Shown one piece after another: positions 23,205 through 37,109 of a DNA stretch of 64,000 nt. Position 1 is the first letter of the stretch; every line of letters begins with the position of its first letter. Source of the stretch: Hydractinia symbiolongicarpus (Eukaryota; Cnidaria; Hydrozoa; Anthoathecata; Hydractiniidae); NCBI RefSeq assembly GCF_029227915.1, contig NC_079884.1:30568001-30632000 (forward strand), written 5' to 3'. Made by a program: the position numbers and the translations under genes. The notes beneath the pieces are model-generated. The model ran no database searches. It saw only the letters and a program-made list of their open reading frames with translations, and had not been told where the DNA came from.

Positions 23205-23975
23205 TTTTGATGAGACGCTGAGTAAAGGAAGTTTAGTCGCCGGTAAACGAAAACCCGCGATTTCCCGTAAATCCCGGACTCAGCCCGTATAGTCAAAAGT
23301 ATACAAAGAAAGTACCCAGGGAGTAAACTCATTTCCCGAACGATTTTTTAAATTATTTTTTCACCACTAAAACGTATGAGACTTGTAGTTTTCAGAAATG
23401 TTTTCATTTTTGATGAGACATTTAATGAAGGTGGTTTAATCGCCGGCAAACGAAAACCCGCGATTTCCCGTAAATCCCGGGCTTGGCTCGTATAGTCGAA
23501 TGTATACAAAGAAAGTACCCAGGGAGTAAACTCATTTCCGGAACGATTTTTGAAATTATTTTTTCACCACTAAAACGCATGAGACATGTAGTTTTCAAAA
23601 ATGTTTTCATTTTTGATGAGACGCTAAATGAAAGGGGTTTAATTGCCGGCAAAGAAAACCCGCGATTTCCCGTAAATCCCGGGCTTGGCCCGTATAGTCG
23701 AATGTCTACAAAGAAAGTACCCAGGGAGTAAACTCATTTCCCAAACGATTTTTTGAATTATTATGTCACCACTAAAACGCATGAGACTTGTAGTTTTCAA
23801 AAGTGTTTTCATTTTTGATGAGACGCTGAATAAAAGAGGTTTAATCGCCGGCAAACGAAAACCCGCGATTTCCCGTAAATCCCGGACTCGGCCCGTATAG
23901 TCAAAAGTATACAAAGAAAGTACCCAGGGAGTAAACTCATTTCCCGAACGATTTTTTAAATTATTTTTTCACCAC
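23205..23975 (+). repeat. Four-monomer block marked by gtctacaaag, copy 1 of five
   Basis: A rare gaatgtctac variant (normally gaatgtatac) near 23,704 lies downstream of ctgagtaaaggaag and acatttaatgaaggtgg. The same ordered set recurs with gtctac near 27,153, 28,370, 30,602 and 32,024. The first step is 3,449 bp (17 monomers), then 1,217 bp (6). Confidence 0.75.
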
Positions 23976-24099
23976 TAAAACGTATGAGACTTGTAGTTTT
24001 CAGAAATGTTTTCATTTTTGATGAGAGGCTTAATGAATGTGGTTTAATCGCCGGCAAACAAAAACCCGCGATTTTCCGTAAATCCCGGGCTTGGCCCGT

Positions 24100-25395
24100 A
24101 TAGTCGAATGTATACAAAGAAAGTACCCAGGGAGTAAACTCATTTCCCGAACGATTTTTTAAATTATTTTTTCACCACTAAAACGCATGAGATTTGTAGT
24201 TTCTAAAAATGTTTTCATTTTTGATGAGACGCTAAATGAAAGGGGTTTAATCACCGGCAAATGAAAACCCGCGATTTCCCGTAAATCCCGGGCTTGGCCG
24301 TATAGTCGAATGTATGCAAAGAAAGTACCCAGGGAGGAAACTCATTTCCCAAACGATTTTTTAAATTATTTTGTCACCACTAAAACGCATGAGACTTGTA
24401 GTTTTCAAAAGTGTTTTCATTTTTGATGAGACGCTGAATAAAAGAGGTTTAATCGCCGGCAAACGAAAACCCGCAATTTCCCGTAAATCCCGGACTCGGC
24501 CCATATAGTCAAAAGTATACAAAGAAAGTACCCAGGGAGTAAACTCATTTCCCGAACGATTTTTAAAATTATTATTTCACTACTAAAGCCCATGAGACTT
24601 GTAGTTTTTAAAAATATTTTCATTTTTGATGAGACGCTGAATAAAGGAAGTTTAATCGCCGGTAAACAAAAACCCGCGATTTCCCGTAAATCCCGGACTC
24701 AGCCCGTATAGTCAAAAGAATACAAAGAAAATACCCAGGGAGTTATCTCATTTCCCGAACGATTTTTTAAATTATTTTTTCACCACTAAAACGTATGTGA
24801 CTTGTAGTTTTCAGAAATGTTTTCATTTTTGATGAGACATTTAATGAAAGTGGTTTAATCGCCGGCAAACGAAAACCCGCGATTTCCCGTAAATCCCGGA
24901 CTCAGCCCGTATAGTCAAAAGAATACAAAGAAAGTACCCAGGGAGTTATCTCATTTCCCGAACGATTTTTTAAATTATTTTCTCACCACTAAAACGTATG
25001 AGACTTGTAGTTTTCAGAAATGTTTTCATTTTTGATGAGACATTTAATGAAAGTGGTTTAATCGCCGGCAAACGAAAACCCGCGATTTCGCGTAAATCCC
25101 GGGCTTGGCTCGTATAGTCGAATGTATACAAAGAAAGTACCCAGGGAGTAAACTCATTTCCCGAACGATTTTTTAAATTATTTTTTCACCACTAAAACGC
25201 ATGAGACTTGTAGTTTTCAAGAATGTTTTCATTTTTGATGAGACGCTTAATGAAAGGGGTTTAATCGCCGGCAAACGAAAACCCGCGATTTCCCGTAAAT
25301 CCCGGCCTCGGCCCGTATAGTCAACAGTATACAAAGAAAGTACCCAGGAAGTTAACTCATTTCCCGAACGATTTTTAAAATTATTTTTTCACCAC
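24100..25395 (+). repeat. ~1.3-kb block, copy 2 of three
   Basis: This copy matches 21,870-23,165 at +2,231 bp. Private differences include gtttctaaaaatg near 24,200, a lost C in cttggccgtatag near 24,297 and cggcctcgg near 25,304. Confidence 0.76.
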
Positions 25396-25741
25396 TAAAA
25401 CGCATGAGACTTGTAGTTTTCAAGAATGTTTTGATTTTTGATGAGACGCTTAATGAAAGGGGTTTAATCGCCGGCAAACGAAAACCCGCGATTTCCCGTA
25501 AATCCCGGACTCGGCCCGTATAGTCAACAGTATACAAAGAAAGTACCCAGGAAGTAAACTCATTTCCCGAACGATTTTTAAAATTATTTTTTCACCACTA
25601 AAACGTATGAGACTTGTAGTTTTTAGAAATGTTTTCATTTTTGATGAGAGGCTTAATGAATGTGGTTTAATCGCCGGCAAACGAAAACCCGCCATTTCCC
25701 GTAAACCCCGGACTCGGCCCGTATAGTCAAAAGTATACAAA
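24930..25741 (+). repeat. 812-bp four-monomer unit, tandem copy 1
   Basis: The gttatctc joint (24,945 and 25,757) and the rare cccggcctcgg (25,301 and 26,113) repeat at +812 bp. The unit ends with two consecutive class G monomers carrying caagaatg and an E-type monomer. It overlaps the right part of the 24,100-25,395 block, so it is a later local duplication. Confidence 0.8.
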
Positions 25742-26553
25742 GAAAGTACCCAGGGAGTTATCTCATTTCCCGAACGATTTTTTAAATTATTTTCTCACCA
25801 CTAAAACGTATGAGACTTGTAGTTTTCAGAAATGTTTTCATTTTTGATGAGACATTTAATGAAAGTGGTTTAATCGCCGGCAAACGAAAACCCGCGATTT
25901 CGCGTAAATCCCGGGCTTGGCTCGTATAGTCGAATGTATACAAAGAAAGTACCCAGGGAGTAAACTCATTTCCCGAACGATTTTTTAAATTATTTTTTCA
26001 CCACTAAAACGCATGAGACTTGTAGTTTTCAAGAATGTTTTCATTTTTGATGAGACGCTTAATGAAAGGGGTTTAATCGCCGGCAAACGAAAACCCGCGA
26101 TTTCCCGTAAATCCCGGCCTCGGCCCGTATAGTCAACAGTATACAAAGAAAGTACCCAGGAAGTAAACTCATTTCCCGAACGATTTTTAAAATTATTTTT
26201 TCACCACTAAAACGCATGAGACTTGTAGTTTTCAAGAATGTTTTCATTTTTGATGAGACGCTTAATGAAAGGGGTTTAATCGCCGGCAAACGAAAACCCG
26301 CGATTTCCCGTAAATCCCGGACTCGGCCCGTATAGTCAACAGTATACAAAGAAAGTACCCAGGAAGTAAACTCATTTCCCGAACGATTTTTAAAATTATT
26401 TTTTCACCACTAAAACGTATGAGACTTGTAGTTTTTAGAAATGTTTTCATTTTTGATGAGAGGCTTAATGAATGTGGTTTAATCGCCGGCAAACGAAAAC
26501 CCGCCATTTCCCGTAAACCCCGGACTCGGCCCGTATAGTCAAAAGTATACAAA
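25742..26553 (+). repeat. 812-bp four-monomer unit, tandem copy 2
   Basis: Second copy of 24,930-25,741. Two differences are seen in copy 1: gaagttaactc near 25,350 and ttttgattttt near 25,430, where copy 2 has gaagtaaactc and ttttcattttt. Confidence 0.8.
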
Positions 26554-26644
26554 GAAAGTACCCAGGGAGTAAACTCATTTCCCGAACGATTTTTTAAATT
26601 ATTATTTGACCACTAAAACCCATGAGACTTGTAGTTTTTAAAAA

Positions 26645-27861
26645 TGTTTTCATTTTTGATGAGACGCTGAGTAAAGGAAGTTTAATCGCCGGTAAACGAA
26701 AACCCGCGATTTCCCGTAATTCCCGGACTCAGCCCGTATAGTCAAAAGTATACAAAGAAAGTACCCAGGGAGTAAACTCATTTCCCGAACGATTTTTTAA
26801 ATTATTTTTTCACCACTAAAACGTATGAGACTTGTAGTTTTCAGAAATGTTTTCATTTTTGATGAGACATTTCATGAAGGTGGTTTAATCGCCGGCAAAC
26901 GAAAACCCGCGATTTCCCGTAAATCCCGGGCTTGGCTCGTATAGTCGAATGTATACAAAGAAAGTACCCAGGGAGTAAACTCATTTCCCGAACGATTTTT
27001 GAAATTATTTTTTCACCACTAAAACGCATCAGACATGTAGTTTTCAAAAATGTTTTCATTTTTGATGAGACGCTAAATGAAAGGGGTTTAATTGCCGGCA
27101 AAGAAAACCCGCGATTTCCCGTAAATCCCGGGCTTGGCCCGTATAGTCGAATGTCTACAAAGAAAGTACCCAGGGAGTAAACTCATTTCCCAAACGATTT
27201 TTTGAATTATTATGTCACCACTAAAACGCATGAGACTTGTAGTTTTCAAAAGTGTTTTCATTTTTGATGAGACGCTGAATAAAAGAGGTTTAATCGCCGG
27301 CAAACGAAAACCCGCGATTTCCCGTAAATCCCGGACTCGGCCCGTATAGTCAAAAGTATACAAAGAAAGTACCCAGGGAGTAAACTCATTTCCCGAACGA
27401 CTTTTTAAATTATTTTTTCACCACTAAAACGCATGAGATTTGTAGTTTTTAAAAATGTTTTCATTTTTGATGAGACGCTAAATGAAAGGGGTTTAATCAC
27501 CGGCAAACGAAAACCCGCGATTTCCTGTAAATCCCGGGCTTGGCCCGTATAGTCGAATGTTTGCAAAGAAAGTACCCAGGGAGGAAACTCATTTCCCAAA
27601 CGATTTTTTAAATTATTTTGTCACCACTAAAACGCATGAGACTTGTAGTTTTCAAAAGTGTTTTCATTTTTGATGAGACGCTGAATAAAAGAAGTTTAAT
27701 CGCCGGCAAACGAAAACCCGCAATTTCCCGTAAATCCCGGAATCGGCCCGTATAGTCAAAAGTATACAAAGAAAGTACCCAGGGAGTAAACTCATTTCCC
27801 GAACGATTTTTAAAATTATTATTTCACTACTAAAGCCCATGAGACTTGTAGTTTTTAAAAA
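26645..27861 (+). repeat. 1,217-bp six-monomer unit, tandem copy 1
   Basis: Landmarks repeat at +1,217 bp: the rare cccgtaattcccgg (gtaatt at 26,716 and 27,933), gtctacaaag, and the gtatgc-type monomer (here gtttgc near 27,559). The unit is D, A, B, C, the gagatttgtag monomer and the attttgtcacc monomer. Confidence 0.82.
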
Positions 27862-29078
27862 TATTTTCATTTTTGATGAGACGCTGAGTAAAGGAAGTTT
27901 AATCGCCGGTAAACGAAAACCCGCGATTTCCCGTAATTCCCGGACTCAGCCCGTATAGTCAAAAGTATACAAAGAAAGTACCCAGGGAGTAAACTCATTT
28001 CCCGAACGATTTTTTAAATTATTTTTTCACCACTAAAACGTATGAGACTTGTAGTTTTCAGAAATGTTTTCATTTTTGATGAGACATTTAATGAAGGTGG
28101 TTTAATCGCCGGCAAACGAAAACCCGCGATTTCCCGTAAATCCCGGGCTTGGCTCGTATAGTCGAATGTATACAAAGAAAGTACCCAGGGAGTAAACTCA
28201 TTTCCCGAACGATTTTTGAAATTATTTTTTCACCACTAAAACGCATGAGACATGTAGTTTTCAAAAATGTTTTCATTTTTGATGAGACGCTAAATGAAAG
28301 GGGTTTAATTGCCGGCAAAGAAAACCCGCGATTTCCCGTAAATCCCGGGCTTGGCCCGTATAGTCGAATGTCTACAAAGAAAGTACCCAGGGAGTAAACT
28401 CATTTCCCAAACGATTTTTTGAATTATTATGTCACCACTAAAACGCATGAGACTTGTAGTTTTCAAAAGTGTTTTCATTTTTGATGAGACGCTGAATAAA
28501 AGAGGTTTAATCGCCGGCAAACGAAAACCCGCGATTTCCCGTAAATCCCGGACTCGGCCCGTATAGTCAAAAGTATACAAAGAAAGTACCCAGGGAGTAA
28601 ACTCATTTCCCGAACGATTTTTTAAATTATTTTTTCACCACTAAAACGCATGAGATTTGTAGTTTTTAAAAATGTTTTCATTTTTGATGAGACGCTAAAT
28701 GAAAGGGGTTTAATCACCGGCAAACGAAAACCCGCGATTTCCTGTAAATCCCGGGCTTGGCCCGTATAGTCGAATGTATGCAAAGAAAGTACCCAGGGAG
28801 GAAACTCATTTCCCAAACGATTTTTTAAATTATTTTGTCACTACTAAAACGCATGAGACTTGTAGTTTTCAAAAGTGTTTTCATTTTTGATGAGACGCTG
28901 AATAAAAGAGGTTTAATCGCCGGCAAACGAAAACCCGCAATTTCCCGTAAATCCCGGACTCGGCCCGTATAGTCAAAAGTATACAAAGAAAGTACCCAGG
29001 GAGTAAACTCATTTCCCGAACGATTTTTAAAATTATTATTTCACTACTAAAGCCCATGAGACTTGTAGTTTTTAAAAA
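27862..29078 (+). repeat. 1,217-bp six-monomer unit, tandem copy 2
   Basis: Second copy of 26,645-27,861. It then runs into the third copy of the 1.3-kb block (to about 29,870), so two duplication systems meet here. Private differences include cgcatgagacatg near 28,240 where copy 1 has cgcatcagacatg. Confidence 0.82.
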
Positions 29079-29899
29079 TATTTTCATTTTTGATGAGACG
29101 CTGAATAAAGGAAGTTTAATCGCCGGTAAACAAAAACCCGCGATTTCCCGTAAATCCCGGACTCAGCCCGTATAGTCAAAAGAATACAAAGAAAGTACCC
29201 AGGGAGTTATCTCATTTCCCGAACGATTTTTTAAATTATTTTTTCACCACTAAAACGTATGTGACTTGTAGTTTTCAGAAATGTTTTCATTTTTGATGAG
29301 ACATTTAATGAAAGTGGTTTAATCGCCGGCAAACGAAAACCCGCGATTTCCCGTAAATCCCGGACTCAGCCCGTATAGTCAAAAGAATACAAAGAAAGTA
29401 CCCAGGGAGTTATTTCATTTCCCGAACGATTTTTTAAATTATTTTCTCACCACTAAAACGTATGAGACTTGTAGTTTTCAGAAATGTTTTCATTTTTGAT
29501 GAGACATTTAATGAAAGTGGTTTAATCGCCGGCAAACGAAAACCCGCGATTTCGCGTAAATCCCGGGCTTGGCTCGTTTAGTCGAATGTATACAAAGAAA
29601 GTACCCAGGGAGTAAACTCATTTCCCGAACGATTTTTTAAATTATTTTTTCACCACTAAAACGCATGAGACTTGTAGTTTTCAAGAATGTTTTCATTTTT
29701 GATGAGACGCTTAATGAAAGGGGTTTAATCGCCGGCAAACGAAAACCCGCGATTTCCCGTAAATCCCGGACTCGGCCCGTATAGTCAACAGTATACAAAG
29801 AAGGTACCCAGGAAGTAAACTCATTTCCCGAACGATTTTTAAAATTATTTTTTCACCACTAAAACGTATGAGACTTGTAGTTTTTAGAAATGTTTTTAT

Positions 29900-30920
29900 T
29901 TTTGATGAGAGGCTTAATGAATGTGGTTTAATCGCCGGCAAACGAAAACCCGCCATTTCCCGTAAACCCCGGACTCGGCCCGTATAGTCAAAAGTATACA
30001 AAGAAAGTACCCAGGGAGTAAACTCATTTCCCGAACGATTTTTTAAATTATTATTTCACCACTAAAACCCATGAGACTTGTAGTTTTTAAAAATGTTTTC
30101 ATTTTTGATGAGACGCTGAGTAAAGGAAGTTTAATCGCCGGTAAACGAAAACCCGCGATTTCCCGTAAATCCCGGACTCAGCCCGTATAGTCAAAAGTAT
30201 ACAAAGAAAGTACCCAGGGAGTAAACTCATTTCCCGAACGATTTTTTAAATTATTTTTTCACCACTAAAACGTAAGAGACTTGTAGTTTTCAGAAATGTT
30301 TTCATTTTTGATGAGACATTTAATGAAGGTGGTTTAATCGCCGGCAAACGAAAACCCGCGATTTCGCGTAAATCCCGGGCTTGGCTCGTATAGTCGAATG
30401 TATACAAAGAAAGTACCCAGGGAGTAAACTCATTTCCCGAACGATTTTTGAAATTATTTTTTCACCACTAAAACGCATGAGACATGTAGTTTTCAAAAAT
30501 GTTTTCATTTTTGATGATACGCTAAATGAAAGGGGTTTAATTGCCGGCAAAGAAAACCCGCGATTTCCCGTAAATCCCGGGCTTGGCCCGTATAGTCGAA
30601 TGTCTACAAAGAAAGTACCCAGGGAGTAAACTCATTTCCCAAACGATTTTTTAAATTATTATGTCACCACTAAAACGCATGAGACTTGTAGTTTTCAAAA
30701 GTGTTTTCATTTTTGATGAGACGCTGAATAAAAGAGGTTTAATCGCCGGAAAACGAAAACCCACGATTTCCCGTAAATCCCGGACTCGACCCGTATAGTC
30801 AAAAGTATACAAAGAAAGTACCCAGGGAGTAAACTCATTTCCCGAACGATTTTTTAAATTATTTTTTCACCACTAAAAAGTATGAGACTTGTAGTTTTCA
30901 GAAATGTTTTCATTTTTGAT
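29900..30920 (+). repeat. ~1.0-kb block, copy 1 of a 1,420-bp offset pair
   Basis: The block contains ctgagtaaaggaag (30,117), a cgtaagagac A monomer, and a gtctac B monomer, then C and E. It recurs at +1,420 bp, which is 7 monomers. Private changes include cgatttcgcg near 30,360 and gatgatacg near 30,515. Confidence 0.76.
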
Positions 30921-31319
30921 GAGAGGCTTAATGAATGTGGTTTAATCGCCGGCAAACAAAAACCCGCGATTTTCCGTAAATCCCGGGCTTGGCCCGTATA
31001 GTCGAATGTATACAAAGAAAGTACCCTGTGAGTAAACTCATTTCCCGAACGATTTTTAAAATTATTATTTCACTACTAAAGCCCATGAGACTTGTAGTTT
31101 TTAAAAATGTTTTCATTTTTGATGAGACGCTGAATAAAGGAAGTTTAATCGCCGGTAAACGAAAACCCGGGATTTCCCGTAAATCCCGGACTCAGCCCGT
31201 ATAGTCAAAAGAATACAAAGAAAGTACCCAGGGAGTTATCTCATTTCCCGAACGATTTTTTAAATTATTTTTTCACCACTAAAACGTATGAGACTTGTAG
31301 TTTTCAGAAATGTTTTCAT

Positions 31320-32340
31320 TTTTGATGAGAGGCTTAATGAATGTGGTTTAATCGCCGGCAAACGAAAACCCGCCATTTCCCGTAAACCCCGGACTCGGCC
31401 CGTATAGTCAAAAGTATACAAAGAAAGTACCCAGGGAGTAAACTCATTTCCCGAACGATTTTTTAAATTATTATTTCACCACTAAAACCCATGAGACTTG
31501 TAGTTTTTAAAAATGTTTTCATTTTTGATGAGACGCTGAGTAAAGGAAGTTTAATCGCCGGTAAACGAAAACCCGCGATTTCCCGTAAATCCCGGAATCA
31601 GCCCGTTTAGTCAAAAGTATACAAAGAAAGTACCCAGGGAGTAAACTCATTTCCTGAACGATTTTTTAAATTATTTTTTCACCACTAAAACGTAAGAGAC
31701 TTGTAGTTTTCAGAAATGTTTTCATTTTTGATGAGACATTTAATGAAGGTGCTTTAATCGCCGGCAAACGAAAACCCGCGATTTCCCGTAAATCCCGGGC
31801 TTGGCTCGTATAGTCGAATGTATACAAAGAAAGTACCCAGGGAGTAAACTCATTTCCCGAACGATTTTTGAAATTATTTTTTCACCACTAAAACGCATGA
31901 GACTTGTAGTTTTCAAAAATGTTTTCATTTTTGATGAGACGCTAAATGAAAGGGGTTTAATCGCCGGCAAAGAAAACCCGCGATTTCCCGTAAATCCCGG
32001 ACTTGGCCCGTATAGTCGAATGTCTACAAAGAAAGTACCCAGGGAGTAAACTCATTTCCCAAACGATTTTTTAAATTATTATGTCACCACTAAAACGCAT
32101 GAGACTTGTAGTTTTCAAAAGTGTTTTCATTTTTGATGAGACGCTGAATAAAAGAGGTTTAATCGCCGGCAAACGAAAACCCGCGATTTCCCGTAAATCC
32201 CGGACTCGGCCCGTATAGTCAAAAGTATACAAAGAAAGTACCCAGGGAGTAAACTCATTTCCCGAACGATTTTTTAAATTATTTTTTCACCACTAAAACG
32301 TATGAGACTTGTAGTTTTCAGAAATGTTTTCATTTTTGAT
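31320..32340 (+). repeat. ~1.0-kb block, copy 2 of the 1,420-bp offset pair
   Basis: This copy matches 29,900-30,920 (ctgagtaaaggaag at 31,537). Private changes include cggaatcagcccgtttag near 31,595 and gtgctttaatcg near 31,748. At about 32,340 the match ends where an A-start monomer changes to a gctaaatg middle. Confidence 0.76.
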
Positions 32341-35300
32341 GAGACGCTAAATGAAAGGGGTTTAATCGCCGGCAAACGAAAACCCGCGATTTCCCGTAAA
32401 TCCCGGGCTTGGCTCGTATAGTCGAATGTATACAAAGAAAGTACCCAGGGAGTAAACTCATTTCCCGAACGATTTTTTAAATTATTTTTTCACCACTAAA
32501 ACGCATGAGATTTCTAGTTTTTAAAAATGTTTTTATTTTTGATGAGACGCTAAATGAAAGGGGTTTAATCGCCGGCAAACGAAAACCCGCGATTTCCCGT
32601 AAATCCCGGGCTTGGCCCGTATAGTCGAATGTATGCAAAGAAAGTACCCAGGGAGTAAACTCATTTCCCAAACGATTTTTTAAATTATTTTGTCACCACT
32701 AAAACGCATGAGACTTGTAGTTTTCAAAAGTGTTTTCATTTTTGATGAGACGCTGAATAAAAGAGGTTTAATCGCCGGCAAATGAAAACCCGCAATTTCC
32801 CGTAAACCCCGGACTCGGCCCGTATAGTCAAAAGTATACAAAGAAAGTACCCAGGGAGTAAACTCATTTCCCGAACGATTTTTAAATTATTATTTCACTA
32901 CTAAAGCCCATGAGACTTGTAGTTTTTAAAAATGTTTTCATTTTTGATGAGACGCTGAATAAAGGAAGTTTAATCGCCGGTAAACGAAAACCCGCGATTT
33001 CCCGTAAATCCCGGACTCAGCCCATATAGTCAAAAGAATACAAAGAAAGTACCCAGGGAGTTATCTCATTTTCCGAACGATTTTTTAAATTATTTTTTCA
33101 CCACTAAAACGTATGAGACTTGTAGTTTTCAGAAATGTTTTCATTTTTGATGAGACATTTAATGAAAGTGGTTTAATCGCCGGCAAACGAAAACCCGCGA
33201 TTTCCCGTAAATCCCGGACTCAGCCCGTATAGTCAAAAGAATACAAAGAAAGTACCCAGGGAGTTATCTCATTTCCCGAACGATTTTTTAAATTATTTTT
33301 TCACCACTAAGACGTATGAGACTTGTAAATTTCAGAAATTTTTTCATTTTTGATGAGACATTTAATGAAAGTGGTTTACTCGCCGGCAAACGAAAACCCG
33401 CGATTTCCCGTAAATCCCGGGCTTGGCTCGTATAGTCGAATGTATACAAAGAAAATAACCAGGGAGTAAACTCATTTCCCGAACGATTTTTTAAATTATT
33501 TTTTCACCACTAAAACGCATGAGACTTGTAGTTTTCAAAAATGTTTTCATTTTTGATGAGACGCTTAATAAAAGGGGTTTAATCGCCGGCAAACGAAAAC
33601 CCGCGATTTCCCGTAAATCCCGGACTCGGCCCGTATAGTCAACAGTATACAAAGAAAGTACCCAGGAAGTAAACTCATTTCCCGAACGATTTTTAAAATT
33701 ATTTTTTCACCACTAAAAGGTATGAGACTTGTAGTTTTCAGAAATGTTTTCATTTTTGATGAGAGGCATAATGAATGTGGTTTAATCGCCGGCAAACGAA
33801 AACCCGCCATTTCCCGTAAATCCCGGACTCGGCCCGTATAGTCAAAAGTATACAAAGAAAGTACCCAGGGAGTAAACTTATTTCCCGAACGATTTTTTAA
33901 ATTTTTATTTCACCACTAAAACCCATGAGACTTGTAGTTTTTAAAAATGTTTTCATTTTTGATGAGACGCTGATTAAAGGAAGTTTAATCGCCGGTAAAC
34001 GAAAACCCGCGATTTCCCGTAAATCCCGGACTCAGCCCGTATAGTCAAAAGTATACAAAGAAAGTACCCAGGGAGTAAACTCATTTCCCGAACGATTTTT
34101 TAAATTATTTTTTCACCACTAAAACGTAAGAGACTTGTAGTTTTCAGAAATGTTTTTATTTTTGATGAGACATTTAATGAAAGTGGTTTAATCGCCGGCA
34201 AACGAAAACCCGCGATTTCCCGTAAATCCCGGGCTTGGCTCGTATAGTCAAATGTATACAAAGAAAGTACCCAGGGAGTAAACTCATTTCCCGAACGATT
34301 TTTTAAATTATTTTTTCACCACTAAAACGCATGAGACTTGTAGTTTTTAAAAATGTTTTTATTTTTGATGAGACGCTAAATGAAAGGGGTTTAATCGCCT
34401 GCAAAGAAAACCCGCGATTTTCCGTAAATCCCGGGCTTGGCCCGTATAGTCGAATGTATACAAAGAAATTACCCAGGGAGTAAACTCATTTCCCAAACGA
34501 TTTTTTAAATTATTATGTCACCACTAAAACGCATGAGACTTGTAGTTTTCAAAAGTGTTTTCATTTTTGATGAGACGCTGAATAAAGGAAGTTTAATCGC
34601 CGGTAAACGAAAACCCGCGATTTCCCGTAAATCCCGGACTCAGCCCGTATAGTCAAAAGAATACAAAGAAAGTATCCAGGGAGTTATCTTATTTCCCGAA
34701 CGATTTTTTAAATTATTTTTTCACCACTAAAACGTATGAGACTTGTAGTTTTCAGAAATGTTTTCATTTTTGATGAGACATTTAATGAAAGTGGTTTAAT
34801 CGCCGGCAAACGAAAACCCGCGATTTCCCGTAAATCCCGGACTCAGCCCGTATAGTCAAAAGAATACAAAGAAAGTACCCAGGGAGTTATCTCATTTCCT
34901 GAACGATTTTTTAAATTATTTTTTCACCACTAAAACGTATGAGACTTGTAGTTTTCAGAAATGTTTTCATTTTTGATGAGAGGCTTAATGAATGTGGTTT
35001 AATCGCCGGCAAACAAAAACCCGCGATTTTCCGTAAATCCCGGGCTTGGCCCGTATAGTCGAATGTATACAAAGAAAGTACCCTGTGAGTAAACTCATTT
35101 CAAAAACGATTTTTTAAATTGTCTTTTCACCACTAAAACGCATGAGACTTGTAGTTTTTAAAAATGTTTTCATTTTTGATGAGACGCTAAATGAAAGGGG
35201 TTTAATCGCCGGCAAACGAAAACCCGCGATTTCCCGTAAATCCCGGGCTTGGCTCGTATAGTCGAATGTATACAAAGAAAGTACCCAGGGAGTAAACTTA

Positions 35301-35989
35301 TTTCCCAAACGATTTTTAAATTATTTTTTCACCACTAAAACGCATGAGATTTGTAGTTTTTAAAAATGTTTTTATTTTTGATGAGACGCTAAATGAAAGG
35401 GGTTTAATCGCCGGCAAACGAAAACCCGCGATTTCCCGTAAATCCCGGGCTTGGCCCGTATAGTCGAATGTATGCAAAGAAAGTACCCAGGGAGTAAACT
35501 CATTTCCCAAACGATTTTTTAAATTATTTTGTCACCACTAAAACGCATGAGACTTGTAGTTTTCAAAAGTGTTTTCATTTTTGATGAGACGCTGAATAAA
35601 AGAGGTTTAATCGCCGGCAAACGAAAACCCGCAATTTCCCGTTAACCCCGGACTCGGCCCGTATAGTCAAAAGTATACAAAGAAAGTACCCAGGGAGTAA
35701 ACTCATTTCCCGAACGATTTTTAAATTATTATTTCACTACTAAAGCCCATGAGACTTGTAGTTTTTAAAAATGTTTTCATTTTTGATGAGACGCTGAATA
35801 AAGGAAGTTTAATCGCCGGTAAACGAAAACCCGCGATTTCCCGTAAATCCCGGACTCAGCCCGTATAGTCAAAAGAATACAAAGAAAGTACCCAGGGAGT
35901 TATCTCATTTTCCGAACGATTTTTTAAATTATTTTTTCACCACTAAAACGTATGAGACTTGTAGTTTTCAGAAATGTTTTCATTTTTGA

Positions 35990-36080
35990 TGAGACATTTA
36001 ATGAAAGTGGTTTAATCGCCGGCAAACGAAAACCCGCGATTTCCCGTAAATCCCGGACTCGGCCCGTATAGTCAACAGTA
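35990..36080 (+). repeat. Clean two-monomer (406-bp) exchange junction in macro-copy 1
   Basis: Left of here the match to macro-copy 2 has offset 10,956 bp, and right of here 11,362 bp. The junction monomer has an A-type start (acatttaatgaaagtgg) joined to a G-type end (ggactcggcccgtatagtcaacag), which macro-copy 2 carries on two monomers about 400 bp apart. The switch point lies in the sequence shared by both monomers (about 36,005-36,057), as expected for homologous unequal exchange. Confidence 0.8.
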
Positions 36081-37109
36081 TACAAAGAAAGTACCCAGGA
36101 AGTAAACTCATTTCCCGAACGATTTTTAAAATTATTTTTTCACCACTAAAACGTATGAGACTTGTAGTTTTCAGAAATGTTTTCATTTTTGATGAGAGGC
36201 ATAATGAATGTGGTTTAATCGCCGGCAAACGAAAACCCGCCATTTCCCGTAAATCCCGGACTCGGCCCGTATAGTCAAAAGTATACAAAGAAAGTACCCA
36301 GGGAGTAAACTTATTTCCCGAACGATTTTTTAAATTTTTATTTCACCACTAAAACCCATGAGACTTGTAGTTTTTAAAAATGTTTTCATTTTTGATGAGA
36401 CGCTGATTAAAGGAAGTTTAATCGCCGGTAAACGAAAACCCGCGATTTCCCGTAAATCCCGGACTCAGCCCGTATAGTCAAAAGTATACAAAGAAAGTAC
36501 CCAGGGAGTAAACTCATTTCCCGAACGATTTTTTAAATTATTTTTTCACCACTAAAACGTAAGAGACTTGTAGTTTTCAGAAATGTTTTTATTTTTGATG
36601 AGACATTTAATGAAAGTGGTTTAATCGCCGGCAAACGAAAACCCGCGATTTCCCGTAAATCCCGGGCTTGGCTCGTATAGTCGAATGTATACAAAGAAAG
36701 TACCCAGGGAGTAAACTCATTTCCCGAACGATTTTTTAAATTATTTTTTCACCACTAAAACGCATGAGACTTGTAGTTTTTAAAAATGTTTTTATTTTTG
36801 ATGAGACGCTAAATGAAAGGGGTTTAATCGCCGGCAAAGAAAACCCGCGATTTTCCGTAAATCCCGGGCTTGGCCCGTATAGTCGAATGTATACAAAGAA
36901 AGTACCCAGGGAGTAAACTCATTTCCCAAACGATTTTTTAAATTATTATGTCACCACTAAAACGCATGAGACTTGTAGTTTTCAAAAATGTTTTCATTTT
37001 TGATGAGACGCTGAATAAAAGAGGTTTAATCGCCGGCAAACGAAAACCCGCGATTTCCCGTAAATCCCGGACTCAGCCCGTATAGTCAAAAGTATACAAA
37101 GAAAGTACC

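Noticed and set aside
23483-23731. Recurrent + strand 82-codon ORF (copies near 23.5, 26.9, 28.1, 30.4 and 31.8 kb)
   Set aside because: Its repetition simply follows the gtctac-marked four-monomer block that was duplicated. It crosses a monomer joint and depends on the 1-bp deletion of class B, so there is no sign of selection on the protein.
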